Assembly: GCA_946479225.1 (NCBI GenBank)
Contig: CAMLFI010000142.1
Location: 1-6,819 of the forward strand
Origin: an uncultured Mucilaginibacter sp.
Lineage (GTDB): Bacteria > Bacteroidota > Bacteroidia > Sphingobacteriales > Sphingobacteriaceae
Reading direction: 5' to 3'
Length of the DNA: 6,819 bases
Below the pieces are notes generated by a model. The model did not search any database and was not told the origin of the DNA. It saw nothing but the letters and a program-made list of their open reading frames with translations. A program made the position numbers and the translations under genes. Numbering within the stretch: the first letter of the stretch is position 1; the number at the start of each line of letters is the position of its first letter. Below, in pieces: positions 1-6,819 of the stretch.

Positions 1-1140
1 ATTAAGGTAAAGGTCGCCTGCCGGAGGGTTTATGCCACCGCCACTCCAAAGCGCAGCGATACGGATGGAGATTGTATTTTCGCCATTCTTAACAAGGCTT
101 GCGGGGATGGTGTAAAGATGTTTTGGAGCACTGTTCCAAATGGTTTTGCAAATTTCTACGCCGTTAAAATAAAGCGAGTAATTCATTTCGGGGTGACCGA
201 TATTTAACACCAGATCCTTTCCTGTAAAAGATGTTGGCAACACGATCTTCTTCCGCATCCATATCAATCCTTCATAATTTCCAATTCCGAAGTTTTTAAT
301 TAAGCCGGGCATCTCGACAGCAGCCCAGCCACTATCATCATATTGCGGTAAGGGGATTATCTTATCAGAATTGCCTTTTGGATTATAAACAACATCCCAA
401 AACCGGATCATATCCAGGCTGTCCTGCTCAAAGTGTTTTTTGCTGAGGGTATCATTCGCAAGTGCTTTCGGCTTGCTAATCGGCGAGGAAAGCAGCATGT
501 CGCGACTTGTCCATGACTCAACCGGCGTTCCGCCCCAGGTGCTTTGAATTATGCCTATAGGCACATTCTCATCCTTATGTATCTTTCGGGCAAAAAAGTA
601 AGCAACAGCCGAAAAATCCTTTATAGTTGCAGAGTCGCATACTTTCCATTTGCCTGACAGTATATCCTGCTGAGGTGTCACCCCCTTATTATGTTCAACA
701 ATTAAAAAACGTATGTTGGGATAATTTGCTTTGGCAATTTCGTTTTTAGCGTCCTGCGCCTGCTGCACCTGCCATTCCATATTAGATTGCCCTGAAGCCA
801 GCCATACATCGCCGATAAGTATCCTTTTAAGGTTTATTGTAAATTCCGGCCTTCCGGATTCAACGATTTTAAGATCATAGGGGCCGCCAGCTTTAAATTT
901 AGGAAAATGTAACGTCCATTTTCCATCGTCATCAGCCCTTGCGACTGAACTTATCTTACCTAGTGTTGCGGTAATAAGCGCTCCCGGTTTTGCGTTTCCC
1001 CAAACCGGAATTTTTATGTTACGCTGCAAAACCATATTGTCGCCAAATATTTTCGGCAGCGTTATTTGGGCGTAACTATACGTTTGAATTAAGCATAAAA
1101 GCGTAACAAGAATTGATGATACTGCTGTTTTTAATTTCAT
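1..1140 (-). CDS. Secreted sialate O-acetylesterase-family (SGNH) carbohydrate esterase, C-terminus cut by window edge
   Basis: An uninterrupted frame of 380 codons runs from the ATG at 1140 to the window edge. Residues 1-24 form a signal peptide (Lys-rich start, hydrophobic core, cleavage likely at YSYA|Q), so the enzyme acts in the periplasm or at the surface. A small beta-rich N-domain (about 27-105) precedes the SGNH block. DVWLASGQSNMEW holds the probable nucleophile Ser119, and STWGGTPVESW (200-210) is a second conserved family block. Residues about 245-365 look like a galactose-binding-type beta-sandwich (WAAVEMPG, YEGLIWMRKKIVLP, YSLYFNGVEI, NGENTISIRI) inserted within the esterase domain. 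The part expected to hold the catalytic Asp/His is beyond the window; relatives are usually about 600-650 residues. The family name is historical: many members in plant-glycan loci remove acetyl groups from hemicellulose, and the insertion resembles the CE20-type xyloglucan acetylesterase layout. That role is inferred here from neighbours. The start is preceded by an A/T-rich leader with no Shine-Dalgarno. Confidence 0.9.
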   Translation of the reverse strand, partial: MKLKTAVSSILVTLLCLIQTYSYAQITLPKIFGDNMVLQRNIKIPVWGNAKPGALITATLGKISSVARADDDGKWTLHFPKFKAGGPYDLKIVESGRPEFTINLKRILIGDVWLASGQSNMEWQVQQAQDAKNEIAKANYPNIRFLIVEHNKGVTPQQDILSGKWKVCDSATIKDFSAVAYFFARKIHKDENVPIGIIQSTWGGTPVESWTSRDMLLSSPISKPKALANDTLSKKHFEQDSLDMIRFWDVVYNPKGNSDKIIPLPQYDDSGWAAVEMPGLIKNFGIGNYEGLIWMRKKIVLPTSFTGKDLVLNIGHPEMNYSLYFNGVEICKTIWNSAPKHLYTIPASLVKNGENTISIRIAALWSGGGINPPAGDLYLN

Positions 1141-1179
1141 TTTAGAAAATAAATTGGTTTGTACGGGCGCTATCACTTA

Positions 1180-1446
1180 TTAAGAATTACCCAGGAGACC
1201 CGTCGTTTCTATATCATAGTTTTTAAGCGGATATCCCCCGGATGTTTCAAACTCCGATGCATTCATGTCAAATCTGTTAAATACCACCCACAAGTTAGCT
1301 TTATGATAGTAACGATCACCGCTGCCTTCGCCTCTAATTACCTTTCCCCAGCCTTTGATTGAACGGTTAAGATAATTAGCAGCCGGTGCAGTTTTGCTCC
1401 CCGATTTCCCTAATAATTTTTCGATATAACTTACGACGTTTGGCAT
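1180..1446 (-). CDS. Unrecognised small ORF (88 codons), possibly a gene remnant
   Basis: I do not recognise this protein. It lies in the same orientation as its neighbours, 82 bases after the GH3 stop and 39 bases before the esterase start. The composition is plausible for a soluble protein: mixed Lys, Asn, Gly and Tyr, two Trp, and few Cys. There is no signal peptide, membrane segment or obvious motif. An N-terminal basic helix-like stretch (about 5-16) is followed by a Gly/Trp-containing segment (IKGWGKVIRGEGSGDRYY) and a mixed segment rich in aromatics (LWVVFNRFDMN, GGYPLKNYD). The frame stays open only 10 codons upstream of the ATG before a stop, and no continuation is visible in other frames of the preceding gap. 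If it is a fragment, the rest is therefore gone. The ATG has no recognisable ribosome binding site. It could be a small real gene, the tail of a lost gene, or a chance ORF; the tight placement inside an operon-like run slightly favours the first two. Confidence 0.4.
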   Translation of the reverse strand: MPNVVSYIEKLLGKSGSKTAPAANYLNRSIKGWGKVIRGEGSGDRYYHKANLWVVFNRFDMNASEFETSGGYPLKNYDIETTGLLGNS

Positions 1447-1528
1447 GGCTTGATCAGATATAAAACTTGTGCTACATTACCTCTAACCTTGATATATTTT
1501 CTGTTTGAACCTATCCGGTATCTAAAAC

Positions 1529-3733
1529 CTATTTAACTGCAATTTTTACCGTCTTTGAAATATTGCGCGATGAATTACCTAACTGCAATACAAAATCACC
1601 TACTTCAACATTCCATGCTTTTTTTGCTTCATCATAAAAAGCCAGATCGACCACCTTTATATCAAGCTTAATGGTTTTCGTTTCTCCGGGTTGCAGAAAA
1701 ACTTTTTCAAAAGCCTTTAATTCTTTTTCAGGACGCAAAACCGAACAAACAGGATCGCTGGCGTATAATTGCATAACCTCAGCACCATAAATGGCACCCG
1801 TGTTTTTAATCACCAATTTCGCATGAATGACATCATTTTTTCCATAGCAACTCTTGTCTGTAGAAAAGTTGTTGACTGTAAATGCTGTATATGAGAGGCC
1901 GTGTCCAAACGAAAATTCGGGCTGGATCTTCTTTGTATCAAACCAGCGATATCCTACCAAAATATCCTCCTCGTAATTTACTTTGAGGTCCGTGCCTGGG
2001 AAATTACCCAAGGCATGCGCCGGCGACTGATCAAGCGCCACAGGAATAGTAAAGGGCAACTTACCTGATGGGTTCACCTTACCGCTTAATACATCTGCCA
2101 CGGCATTACCGGCTTCCATGCCGCCATATCCGGGCCATAAAATAGCAGGCACCCTATAAACGATGCCCGCTAACTTTACCGGAGAACCGGCTATCACAAC
2201 CACAACTACATTTGGGTTCACTTTTGATATTTCCTGGATCAAGGTTTCTTGCCCATAAGGCAGATCCATATTTTGCTTATCGGATGACTCCGTATCAAAA
2301 TCATGGTTCAAACCTCCAAAAAAGATAACCACATCCGATTCTTTGGCTACCTTAATAGCTTCATTCAACAGATCCGGATCGACTTTATTTGAGTTGGCCT
2401 GGCCCGCGTTGCTATTCTCTTTAAAAGTAGACAGCTTTTTATACCCCTGAGCAAAATTAATTTTCACTTTAGCACCAAACTTCTGCTGAATTGCCTGCAG
2501 GGGAGTAATCTCATACAGCGCTTTTATTTCCGAACTAAGCCCTGCTCCGCAGTGTTTACGGGTAGCATTGTCACCAATTATGGCAACAGATCTTATTTTA
2601 TTGAAATTGATAGGAAGGATACCGCCTTTGTTTTGTAGCAATACCACAGCTTCTGCTGCCGCATTATAGGCTGCCTTTTGATGCTCCGGCGTATTCATTT
2701 TTCCTTTTTCGCGGTTAGCTTCGTCAAACATTTTTGTTTTGAACATCACCCGCAGCACGTTCTCTACTTTTTCATCAATCACCGATAGCGGGACTTGTCC
2801 ATCCTGCACTGCCTTTATCAATGGATTAGCAAAATACCAGTCGTTGTAATCTTTTATTTCTGTGCCCATTTCCAGATCAAGCCCGGTTAATGCCGCTTTT
2901 ACTGTTGTATGTGCTGCGGCCCAATCGGTCATTAAAACACCTTTAAATCCAAATTCTTTTCTAAGGATCTGCCTGTTGAGGTACTCGTTTTCGGAACACC
3001 AATCGCTCCTGAATTTATTATATGCGGCCATTACGGTATAGGCATCGCCTTCGGTAATAGCAGCTTTAAAACCTGGCAAATAAATTTCACGCAGTGCCCT
3101 TTCGCTCATTTTTACATCGACCGTACCACGGTCTGTTTCCTGATTGTTGGCTATCCAATGCTTTACACTAGCCGCTACATTCTTTGTTTGCAGGGCTTTA
3201 ATGTAGGCAACGCTCATTTTTGAAATAAGCAGCGGGTCTTCGCTCATGTACTCGAAATTACGGCCGCCAAGTGGCGTACGTATAATATTGATGCCGGGAC
3301 CCAATAAAATATCTTTTTTCCTAAACCGGGCTTCCTCACCCAATACAAGGCCTTGTTTATAGGCCAAAGCCGGGTTCCATGTTGCCGCAAGCGCAGTACC
3401 CGGGGGAAAACAAGTGGAAGAGTCTGTAGTCCAGCCGGAGTAACTCCAATTCTGCCTGTTAATTTCAGCGCGAACGCCGTGCGGCCCATCGCTCAGTGCC
3501 CATTCCGGGACACCTAATCTTTTAATATCCGAAACATAAAACTTAGAATTTGCGTGCAGCAGGCTCACTTTTTCGGCCAGTGTCATCTTGCTCACTAATG
3601 AGCGGATCTTTTCTTTGTTATCGTTATCATTCAACTTATGCTGTGCATTTGCCGTTTCTGTAGCCAGTACAGTAAGCAAAAGCACACAACAATATGTTAC
3701 TACTATTTTCAACTTTGATATAAATAAATTCAT
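1529..3733 (-). CDS. Secreted glycoside hydrolase family 3, beta-glucosidase type
   Basis: The protein has 734 residues from the ATG at 3733. A signal peptide spans 1-30 (FISKLKIVV, hydrophobic core, ANA|Q). The GH3 N-terminal barrel (about 40-330) contains LSDGPHGVR with substrate-binding Asp82, then SVKHWIANNQET with the Lys191-His192 pair, then VLMTDWAAAH with the probable nucleophile Asp270. The GH3 C-terminal alpha/beta domain (about 360-570) contains FFGGLNHDFDTESSDKQ followed by MDLP, where Glu482 fits the usual acid/base position. SFGHGLSYTAF (608-618) leads into a C-terminal fibronectin type III-like domain (about 631-732). The short stretch before the acid/base segment leaves no room for the PA14 insertion found in some BglB-like relatives. 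The family hydrolyses terminal beta-glucosyl, and in some members beta-xylosyl, residues; beta-glucosidase is the best guess from the TDW and DGPHGVR blocks. A longer start at 3772 would overlap the GH42 end and put 13 unrelated residues ahead of the signal peptide, so I use 3733. The 16-base gap after GH42 suggests co-transcription. Confidence 0.95.
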   Translation of the reverse strand: MNLFISKLKIVVTYCCVLLLTVLATETANAQHKLNDNDNKEKIRSLVSKMTLAEKVSLLHANSKFYVSDIKRLGVPEWALSDGPHGVRAEINRQNWSYSGWTTDSSTCFPPGTALAATWNPALAYKQGLVLGEEARFRKKDILLGPGINIIRTPLGGRNFEYMSEDPLLISKMSVAYIKALQTKNVAASVKHWIANNQETDRGTVDVKMSERALREIYLPGFKAAITEGDAYTVMAAYNKFRSDWCSENEYLNRQILRKEFGFKGVLMTDWAAAHTTVKAALTGLDLEMGTEIKDYNDWYFANPLIKAVQDGQVPLSVIDEKVENVLRVMFKTKMFDEANREKGKMNTPEHQKAAYNAAAEAVVLLQNKGGILPINFNKIRSVAIIGDNATRKHCGAGLSSEIKALYEITPLQAIQQKFGAKVKINFAQGYKKLSTFKENSNAGQANSNKVDPDLLNEAIKVAKESDVVIFFGGLNHDFDTESSDKQNMDLPYGQETLIQEISKVNPNVVVVVIAGSPVKLAGIVYRVPAILWPGYGGMEAGNAVADVLSGKVNPSGKLPFTIPVALDQSPAHALGNFPGTDLKVNYEEDILVGYRWFDTKKIQPEFSFGHGLSYTAFTVNNFSTDKSCYGKNDVIHAKLVIKNTGAIYGAEVMQLYASDPVCSVLRPEKELKAFEKVFLQPGETKTIKLDIKVVDLAFYDEAKKAWNVEVGDFVLQLGNSSRNISKTVKIAVK

Positions 3734-3749
3734 TTTTAATGTTTTATAG

Positions 3750-5837
3750 CTATTCCGTCCACACAAGCACACCTGCGGGCTTTAGTGTTCTTTCCCCAAT
3801 TAAAATTTTAGCATTATCTGACACACTTACCGTGTAATTGTCTGATGAGTAATTTAATGCCGTATAAAAACCATCGCGCCAGTAAACAAATACGCCCGGC
3901 GGATAGTCCTCAACTGCAGCACCGGCGTCTGTATATATTTTCTTCAGTAAGTCTTTTTCTAATTTGGCATCGTCCGTGTCAACGCCGATATAAGTTACAT
4001 CTCCTTTGCCAACACGGTGTTTTACAACTGCGGCTCTTCCTTTATAAAATTGGTCATTATAAGTCGCCAGCACGGTGGTATTGGCATCCGGCGTTAGTAA
4101 ATCGGCCCAGTTGTTCCATGTATAGTGATTAGTATTCATTAGTACATCGCCTTTAGTGTAAGGCGAAAGCATATCGGTAGCATTTACATGTGCACCGATA
4201 AGGCCCGAGATGGGTGCGGCTATTTCTCCCTCCCAAAAATGGCCCCTGCGATCTTTGGTACCGGTACGACAGGTTATGATAAGATGCCCGCCATTTGCTG
4301 CATAGTCATTCCACTTTTTTACCAACGCGGCATCAACCATTTCGTACGCCGGAACGATTACGAAGTTATACTTTGACAGATCTGCTGTTTCCTTAATTAT
4401 ATCAACAGGTGCCCCTAATGACCTTGCTGTTTTAAGGAATTTAACGGGATAATCCCATGTGTTCCATTGGTTGGTTTGCTTTTGTCTGTCAATGCTCCAG
4501 TAATTCTCTAAATTCCACACAAGCGCTGTTGAACGCGCGGCTAATTTTTCAGGTACTTTAGTACCCGATTTAAATTGCTTCCGCAGTCCGGCAATTTCTT
4601 TTATAAACTGCATATAGTCTTTACCACCTTCTGAAGGTGTTACGCCATCGGTTAATATCGCGCCGGAGTGATATTGCTCTGAGCTGTATAATATCTGACG
4701 GAAGCGGTAGGAACATGCAATCTTTCCTCCGGCCGCGAAACTGTGATATAACCATAAACGAACAGTACCCGGCAAAAGCAGCGGGTTGTAACTACCCCAA
4801 TTTACCGGACCGGGCTGAATCTCCATAACTCCGGACACGCCGCCAACGGATTTAAAGTATTCCGCAGCAAACAGAACCAGGTCGCTGTTGCCTAACCGAA
4901 AGCCTAAGTCGCCAATGTTATTAGAACCTCCGTTTGGATAGGCTGTGTATGTGGCAAAATCCAACTTTTTTGTACGATTTGGATCTGACCCTGTACTAAC
5001 GGCCGTGTAATTAGTGGTAACAAATTGCGCCTTTGAAATGTAGTTGTGTAAAACATTTGCCTGAAGATCGAGGAATTCAGCCTGGGCATCTGCACAATAT
5101 CTTTTAAAATCAAGCAAGGCGTGAGGATTGTTGCCCCACCAGCCTACCAGGTTGGTATTGGGTATTATCACCTCATTAAAACTACTAAACCATTGGCTCC
5201 AGAATGCTGCGCCCCAAGCGGCATTCAGTTCGCCAATGGTCTTGTATTTCCTTCTCAGCCATGCTCTGAATTCCCGTTGCGAAGCGGGACTATAGTCCGC
5301 CCCTGCGCCGGGTTCATTATCTATTTGCCACCCTATTACATTTGGGTTTTGCCCATACCGGGTGGCCATTTTTGCGACTATCTTTTTTACAAAGTCGCGA
5401 TATTTAGTATTGACAATTGATTCTAATCCGCGTGTACCGTTTTCTGCCCTTATATAATGGCCATCCATAATAAACGTTTCAGGGTATTTTAACCGCATCC
5501 ACGTAGGTGTGGTAGCAGAGGGTGTACACATTAATACCTTTAAATGGTACTTTGTGCACAGGCTAACCACTCTGTCAAGCCAGCTAAAATTAAACTTGCC
5601 TTCAACCGGCTCCATTTTAAACCAGGCAAATTCGGCCAGGTGAACAAACTCGAAACCCACGTCTGATATCTTTTTTATATCCCTTTCCCACTGGTTTTCA
5701 CTCCAATGCTCAGGGTAATAGTAGATACCTGGCGTTACCAGATCACTCTCCGGAAAAAACCTGCCGCCATCCTGAGATCTCGCAACAGATGCTGTAAGTA
5801 ATATCGTTATTATAAGTAACGCTATGTTTTTTTTCAT
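3750..5837 (-). CDS. Secreted glycoside hydrolase family 42 beta-galactosidase
   Basis: The protein has 695 residues, the usual length for GH42. It removes terminal beta-galactosyl residues from oligosaccharides; some members act on alpha-L-arabinopyranosides. Residues 1-21 form a signal peptide (MKKN, hydrophobic core, ARS|Q), which points to the periplasm, whereas many characterised GH42 enzymes are cytoplasmic. The barrel (about 35-395) begins with GIYYYPEHW and contains LAEFAW. The acid/base Glu175 is in GWQIDNEPG, the nucleophile Glu339 is in GVMEIQPGPVNW, and the conserved block YSSEQYHSGAILTDG follows (385-398). Residues about 436-640 match the amidotransferase-like trimerisation domain (FVIVPAYEMV, NGGHLIITCRTG, GKGDVTYIGVDTDD). 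The remaining ~50 residues form the short C-terminal beta domain. One detail to note is VHLAEFAW, where many GH42 proteins have VRxxEFAW, so His66 replaces Arg. The ATG at 5837 starts directly at the signal peptide. The gene follows a 297-base gap and probably heads the operon with GH3. Confidence 0.95.
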   Translation of the reverse strand: MKKNIALLIITILLTASVARSQDGGRFFPESDLVTPGIYYYPEHWSENQWERDIKKISDVGFEFVHLAEFAWFKMEPVEGKFNFSWLDRVVSLCTKYHLKVLMCTPSATTPTWMRLKYPETFIMDGHYIRAENGTRGLESIVNTKYRDFVKKIVAKMATRYGQNPNVIGWQIDNEPGAGADYSPASQREFRAWLRRKYKTIGELNAAWGAAFWSQWFSSFNEVIIPNTNLVGWWGNNPHALLDFKRYCADAQAEFLDLQANVLHNYISKAQFVTTNYTAVSTGSDPNRTKKLDFATYTAYPNGGSNNIGDLGFRLGNSDLVLFAAEYFKSVGGVSGVMEIQPGPVNWGSYNPLLLPGTVRLWLYHSFAAGGKIACSYRFRQILYSSEQYHSGAILTDGVTPSEGGKDYMQFIKEIAGLRKQFKSGTKVPEKLAARSTALVWNLENYWSIDRQKQTNQWNTWDYPVKFLKTARSLGAPVDIIKETADLSKYNFVIVPAYEMVDAALVKKWNDYAANGGHLIITCRTGTKDRRGHFWEGEIAAPISGLIGAHVNATDMLSPYTKGDVLMNTNHYTWNNWADLLTPDANTTVLATYNDQFYKGRAAVVKHRVGKGDVTYIGVDTDDAKLEKDLLKKIYTDAGAAVEDYPPGVFVYWRDGFYTALNYSSDNYTVSVSDNAKILIGERTLKPAGVLVWTE

Positions 5838-5881
5838 CGGGTTATCTAATATTCATTATTTATATCCACGAGGTAAGCGGC

Positions 5882-5896
5882 GGGTGATCCAAAAAA
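5882..5896. repeat. Inverted copy of the TTGGATCA repeat, 42-56 bases upstream of the GH42 start
   Basis: The plus strand reads GGGTGATCCAAAAAA. The 12 bases at 5885-5896 are an exact inverted match to 6057-6068 (TTTTTTGGATCA). The 11 bases at 5883-5893 are an exact inverted match to 6080-6090 (TTTGGATCACC). The position close to the GH42 start would suit an operator or an mRNA leader element. The function is not shown by the sequence. Confidence 0.7.
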
Positions 5897-6056
5897 TATA
5901 CGTCACCGTGAAATTAAAAATTTAATATATTGATTATTAATATGTTATACATTTTACCTACAACTACTTATTCGTCAGAAAAAGTAGCTGTATATTGAAT
6001 GTAAGTAACTTATTATCAGATTATTGCAAAATCATAAAATTGGCACTTTTTCCCCG

Positions 6057-6090
6057 TTTTTTGGATCATTTTGGATCACTTTGGATCACC
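6057..6090. repeat. Three tandem 10-bp repeats with TTGGATCA core
   Basis: On the plus strand the units are 6061-6070, 6071-6080 and 6081-6090. They share an identical TTGGATCA core and differ only in the last two bases (TT, CT, CC). A T-run (6057-6060) precedes the first unit. The 10-bp period is about one helical turn, so a protein bound to each unit would sit on one face of the DNA. The array lies about 45 bases past the GH5 stop and about 220 bases upstream of the GH42 start. I do not recognise a known regulator site. Confidence 0.75.
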
Positions 6091-6134
6091 TTGTCATGGC
6101 CCTTCAGAAACAGCATTAAATCCAACATTATTTT

Positions 6135-6819
6135 TTAGTTATATCCAGCCTTAATAGCATTATACAAAGCCTGGTCCCTTATCACATTATTTTTTCTGTC
6201 TAAAGTAAAACCTATCTCCCACCAGCATGGTATCATACCATTCGCCTTAGCTGTTTTGGTAGCAAAAGTTGCCCAGTCATCTACAGACTTGTTGTGCTTA
6301 TCCATCTCCTTAGGAAGATAAGCGCTGTTGGTTACGGCGGCAGTCCTCCTCCAGGATGCATATTCACCCAGTATCACCGGGATACCTTGATCAACAAACT
6401 TTTTCATCTTTCCGTATTCGGTAACGAGCGAACTCTCTTCTCCGTAGGTGGCGTTTCGGTCCGGCTCAATAGTAGAATGATTCCCGGCCCCCCAGTAGTA
6501 AGCCATTTTGCCCCAACTTGCATCTCCTTCGTTTAGTAAATTAAATGTAGAAGGCGTGTAGCAATGTACCTCAAGCATCAAACGATTAGGTACCGGGTCT
6601 GCAGGCATAGTCGTCATCAGATCAGATGTTTTATAACTGTCAGTAGTTGGCCCCTGTACAGCCAGCACCCGGGTGCTGTTTCTGCCCCCGGTAGAGCGAA
6701 CTGCCTTGATGAATGTTTCGTGATAGCCATTAAGTATGGCCATCTGCGCGGCATTATCAGCAGGAGGTTCATTCAAGCCGGCAAAAATAAGGTGCTCATC
6801 AAAATCGCGCATGGTTGTA
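6135..6819 (-). CDS. Glycoside hydrolase family 5 endo-glycanase, N-terminus cut by window edge
   Basis: An open frame enters from the high-coordinate edge and gives 227 complete codons before the TAA at 6135-6137. The first in-window Met (at 6812) lies inside the catalytic domain and is not the start. Counting from that Met, HLIFAGLNEP carries the acid/base Glu15, LEVHCYTP carries the His83 and Tyr85 of the active site, and VILGEYASW carries the nucleophile Glu150. MIPCWWEIG (193-201) supplies the usual C-terminal Trp lining the -1 site. This order and spacing is the clan GH-A pattern of GH5. The catalytic domain ends near the stop, with no C-terminal binding module. Members cut beta-1,4-glucan, xyloglucan, mannan or related backbones; I cannot assign the subfamily or substrate from this part. 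Roughly a third of the catalytic domain and any signal peptide are missing. It is upstream of GH42 in the same orientation but separated by 297 bases, so it may be a separate transcription unit. Confidence 0.93.
   Translation of the reverse strand, partial: TTMRDFDEHLIFAGLNEPPADNAAQMAILNGYHETFIKAVRSTGGRNSTRVLAVQGPTTDSYKTSDLMTTMPADPVPNRLMLEVHCYTPSTFNLLNEGDASWGKMAYYWGAGNHSTIEPDRNATYGEESSLVTEYGKMKKFVDQGIPVILGEYASWRRTAAVTNSAYLPKEMDKHNKSVDDWATFATKTAKANGMIPCWWEIGFTLDRKNNVIRDQALYNAIKAGYN

Larger units (their letters stand above)
5838..6134. other. Non-coding gap between GH5 and GH42, probable control region
   Basis: No credible ORF lies in these 297 bases, whereas the GH42-GH3 gap is only 16. The segment at about 5911-5960 is strongly A+T rich, as expected near a promoter. 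I looked on the minus strand for the Bacteroidota-type TAnnTTTG element with an upstream TTG and found only imperfect matches, so no promoter is called. No G+C-rich hairpin followed by a T-run is visible after the GH5 stop. The notable content is a tandem repeat at the GH5 side and its inverted copy at the GH42 side, listed separately. A promoter for GH42-GH3 somewhere in this gap is inference. Confidence 0.55.

Noticed and set aside
1180..1446. Resemblance of LNRSIKGWGKVIR to the group II intron maturase pattern (LN..IRGW.NYFR)
   Set aside because: The similarity covers only about a dozen residues. The rest of the ORF does not follow the maturase domain, and no intron RNA structure is visible.
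3734..3772. Longer GH3 reading frame starting at the ATG ending at 3772
   Set aside because: It would add 13 residues (MCLCGRNSYKTLK) before a well-formed signal peptide and overlap the GH42 stop. The Met at 3733 fits better.
3845..4132. Plus-strand 95-codon open frame
   Set aside because: It is antisense to the GH42 C-terminal region, has an irregular low-plausibility composition, and has no leader.
5121..5420. Plus-strand 99-codon open frame
   Set aside because: It is antisense to the strongly supported GH42 catalytic domain and has no recognisable domain.
5903..5911. Short palindrome TCACCGTGA upstream of GH42
   Set aside because: Four-base arms around one base are too short to separate from chance, and there is no second copy.
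5882..6090. Possible MITE or other small mobile element bounded by the TGATCCAAAAAA / TTTTTTGGATCA arms
   Set aside because: There is no target-site duplication next to either arm, and the tandem copies lie outside a simple terminal-repeat layout.
6091..6134. Transcription terminator after the GH5 stop
   Set aside because: No stable G+C-rich stem with a following T-run is visible on the minus strand.

Overview
The window is a run of carbohydrate-degradation genes, all on the minus strand, and looks like part of a polysaccharide utilisation locus from a Bacteroidota species. The sequence suggests this through secreted glycoside hydrolases packed closely together, moderate GC content, and A-rich leaders without clear Shine-Dalgarno sequences. 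A soil or plant-associated Sphingobacteriaceae-type organism would fit, but that is inference. No SusC/SusD pair, regulator, integrase, transposase, tRNA, rRNA or CRISPR array is visible.

In the direction of transcription (high to low coordinates) the layout is as follows. (1) 6819-6135 is the C-terminal two thirds or so of a GH5 endo-glycanase, with its start outside the window. (2) 6134-5838 is a 297-base non-coding gap. It carries three tandem 10-bp copies of a TTGGATCA motif and one inverted copy near the next gene. (3) 5837-3750 is a complete, secreted GH42 beta-galactosidase. (4) 3733-1529 is a complete, secreted GH3 beta-glucosidase-type enzyme, 16 bases after the GH42 stop. (5) 1446-1180 is an unrecognised 88-codon ORF. 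(6) 1140-1 is the N-terminal 380 codons of a secreted 'sialate O-acetylesterase'-family SGNH esterase with a beta-sandwich insertion; its C-terminus lies outside the window.

Together the enzymes suggest breakdown of a branched, O-acetylated, beta-linked plant glycan. GH5 would cut the backbone, GH42 would remove terminal beta-galactose, GH3 would trim beta-glucosyl (or similar) residues from the released oligosaccharides, and the esterase would remove acetyl groups. Xyloglucan and acetylated galactoglucomannan are the leading candidate substrates. The diagnostic partners (GH31 alpha-xylosidase, or GH26/GH130 for mannan) are not in view, so the substrate is not settled. The catalytic residues that fall inside the window are intact in all four enzymes.

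I did not find a clearly new biological system. The most unusual items are the repeat array in the GH5-GH42 gap and the unidentified small ORF.
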